This document shows, in pieces, positions 62,482-64,000 of a stretch of 64,000 nucleotides of DNA. The stretch covers positions 248,001-312,000 of the forward strand of contig CANMMF010000003.1 in NCBI GenBank assembly GCA_947498985.1, given 5' to 3'. The notes below the pieces were generated by a model that was not told the origin of the DNA, did no database searches, and worked only from the letters and a program-made list of their open reading frames with translations. The translations under genes and the position numbers were made by a program. Source of the stretch: an uncultured Paracoccaceae bacterium (GTDB taxonomy: Bacteria; Pseudomonadota; Alphaproteobacteria; Rhodobacterales; Rhodobacteraceae). Every line of letters begins with the position of its first letter. Position 1 is the first letter of the stretch.

Positions 62482-63831
62482 TCAGAGGGCCGCGGAATGT
62501 CGGGCCTTCGACGCCGCAAGGTAGCTGTCGAAGGCCGCCGCCGCAACGCGGGCCAGCGGGGCGCCCCGGGGTGTGAGCCGGATGCCGTCCGCGCCCATTC
62601 GGACCAGCCCGTCGCGGGCCATGTCCTCCAGCGCGGCGCGCGCGTCATGCCACCATCCCGCCTGTTTGCCGAAGCGGCGGCCAATCGCGTCGGGGTCGGC
62701 ACGGCCGTCGCACATGATCCGCTCGATCACCGCGGCGCGCAGGTGGTCCTCATCGGCAAAGGCGCGGCCTTTGGCAATCGGCAAGCGACCGGCCTCGATG
62801 GCGCGCGCCCAGGCGCCGGTCTCCGGCTGGTTCTGCACATAACCCCAGGGCGTGCGCCCGATGGAGGTGGCGCCCAGCCCGACCAGCGTCTGCGCCGGAT
62901 CATCCGTGTAGCCCTGAAAATTGCGGTGCAGCCGTCCGGCGTCGGCTGCGAGGGACAGCCCGTCCGCGGGCAGGGCGAAGTGATCGATGCCGATGGCGCG
63001 GTAACCCGCATCGCTCAGCGCGCGCGCCGCCGTGCTGGCCTGCCGGGCGCGCGCGGCGGCATCGGGAAGCGCGTCTTCCGGGATCATGCGCTGGTTCTTG
63101 GCCATCCAGGGCACATGGGCATAGCCGAAAAGCGCCACCCGGTCCGGCGCCATCTGCGCCACGAGATCGACGGTCTGCAGCAGTTTCGCCTCGGTCTGAT
63201 GCGGCAGACCGTAGATCAGGTCAAAGTTGATCGCGCTGATCCCGTGCCGCCGGAACCAGCCCACCGCGCGGGCCACCATTTCGGGCGGCTGCACCCGGTT
63301 GATCGCGCGCTGCACTTCCGGGTCGAACTCCTGCACGCCAAAGCTGGCGCGGTTGAAGCCGAGGGCGGCCAGCCGCGCGACCATGTCTTCGGTCAGCGTG
63401 CGCGGATCGCTTTCGATGGCCACCTCCGCATCCGGCAGGATCTCGAACGCCTCGCCAAGTGCGGCCATGATCCGGCTGATCTGGTCGGGGCTGAGCGCCG
63501 TCGGCGTGCCGCCGCCCCAGTGCAGATGGGCCACCGGCATCCGGGCGGGCAGGGCCGCGCGCAACAGGGCGATCTCCGCCAGCAGATGGTCGACATAATC
63601 CTGCAGCGGGCCCTCGCGTTTCACGAGCTTCATGTTGCAGCCGCAATACCAGCACATCTGCCGGCAAAACGGCACATGGACGTAAAGCGAGATCGGGTCG
63701 CCGGCGGGCAGCCGTGCCAGCCAGGCACGCTGCGTCGTTTCAGGGAAATCCGCCTCGAAATGCGGCGCGGTCGGGTAGCTTGTGTAGCGCGGCGTCGCGA
63801 TCTGCGCGTAGCGTTCGATGACCTCGTCCAT
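62482..63831 (-). CDS. hemN: oxygen-independent coproporphyrinogen III dehydrogenase
   Basis: 449 aa radical SAM protein. Cluster motif CRQMCWYCGC (Cys56, Cys60, Cys63, Cys65) with the fourth HemN-type Cys, GGGTPTAL, and RNFQGYT in the C-terminal part. Oxidatively decarboxylates coproporphyrinogen III under anoxia. Starts at 63831 with AAGGA upstream, and an FNR-type box lies 114 nt before it. hemN-nnrU form a leftward pair. Confidence 0.93.
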   Translation of the reverse strand: MDEVIERYAQIATPRYTSYPTAPHFEADFPETTQRAWLARLPAGDPISLYVHVPFCRQMCWYCGCNMKLVKREGPLQDYVDHLLAEIALLRAALPARMPVAHLHWGGGTPTALSPDQISRIMAALGEAFEILPDAEVAIESDPRTLTEDMVARLAALGFNRASFGVQEFDPEVQRAINRVQPPEMVARAVGWFRRHGISAINFDLIYGLPHQTEAKLLQTVDLVAQMAPDRVALFGYAHVPWMAKNQRMIPEDALPDAAARARQASTAARALSDAGYRAIGIDHFALPADGLSLAADAGRLHRNFQGYTDDPAQTLVGLGATSIGRTPWGYVQNQPETGAWARAIEAGRLPIAKGRAFADEDHLRAAVIERIMCDGRADPDAIGRRFGKQAGWWHDARAALEDMARDGLVRMGADGIRLTPRGAPLARVAAAAFDSYLAASKARHSAAL

Positions 63832-63945
63832 CTCGCGGTCCTTCCCTGGGCTCGAGCGTTTCGGGCGCTGGCGCTGTCCGGCATCTGGCCGGACGGATCA
63901 CCTCGCCATGTGCCCATGGGATGCCAGCCGCGCGCCGGATGGTCC

Positions 63946-63959
63946 TTGATGTCGGTCAA
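63946..63959 (-). promoter_or_regulatory. FNR-type box upstream of hemN
   Basis: TTGATGTCGGTCAA, an inverted repeat TTGAT-N4-GTCAA closer to the FNR/FnrL consensus (TTGAT-N4-ATCAA) than the other four boxes. It lies 114 nt before the hemN start. FnrL control of hemN under oxygen limitation is typical in Rhodobacterales. Confidence 0.7.
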
Positions 63960-64000
63960 ACGCGGGCGGTTTGGGCCCCGGGGGCAAGAGCCGCCGGTCA

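Overview
The window is high-GC DNA with an alphaproteobacterial gene complement. It most resembles the Roseobacter group of Rhodobacterales. Pointers are serine-cycle style C2 genes, a short-chain-acyl-type XRE regulator, a BigR/SqrR-like ArsR protein, a TmpA/TmpB-like oxygenase pair, a glycine riboswitch ahead of dadA, and a nirS-type denitrification cluster with nirI, nnrS, nnrU and hemA. Genus is not claimed.

Region 1 (1-4300): a leftward C2/glyoxylate operon sgaA-mcl-mtkA (mtkA runs off the left edge), divergent from a ScfR/RamB/PccR-type regulator. TGTGAA/TTCACA repeats lie between them. Region 2 (4400-13400) is mixed accessory DNA: a clan GH-A-like protein, a small exported protein, a SRAP-domain protein, a methyltransferase, an acyl-CoA synthetase, a DUF1992 protein, an amidase and its ArsR-type regulator. 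A duplicated 160-bp GC-rich repeat sits downstream of the acyl-CoA synthetase, with a decayed copy of that gene's 3' end between the two copies.

Region 3 (13400-17420) is a tightly coupled leftward operon: Zn-alcohol dehydrogenase, TmpA-like Fe/2-oxoglutarate dioxygenase, TmpB/PhnZ-like HD oxygenase and an enolase-superfamily protein. It looks like a catabolic route for an aminophosphonate or related quaternary amine. Region 4 (17500-31700) holds an MFS efflux gene, pcaD-pcaB, an FKBP, a HAD dehalogenase with an alpha/beta hydrolase, truB, a tandem glycine riboswitch with dadA, a LysR regulator, metG, a second MFS gene and an SbtA/P-II-like pair.

Region 5 (31990-64000) is a nearly complete denitrification island from nitrite to N2. 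nosRZDFYLX plus a cytochrome c run rightward. nirSECF(DL)GHJN plus a CbiX-like chelatase and a small membrane protein run leftward. Then come nirI-nnrS and norCBQDEF (rightward), and dnr/nnrR, hemA, nnrU and hemN (leftward). NirS reduces nitrite to NO, NorCB makes N2O and NosZ makes N2. The nirE-N genes make heme d1, and hemA/hemN feed heme supply. NosX (ApbE) should flavinylate NosR. Nitrate reductase genes are not in the window. Five NNR/FNR-type boxes (TTGAC-N4-GTTAA or close variants) precede nosR, nirS/nirI, norC, hemA and hemN, tying the island to the Crp/Fnr regulator encoded within it. The boxes of the paralogues nosR and nirI lie exactly 35 nt from the start codon, which predicts leaderless or nearly leaderless mRNAs.

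No tRNA, rRNA, insertion sequence, integrase or CRISPR array was recognised. Coordinates and family calls come from reading the sequence; no database search was run.
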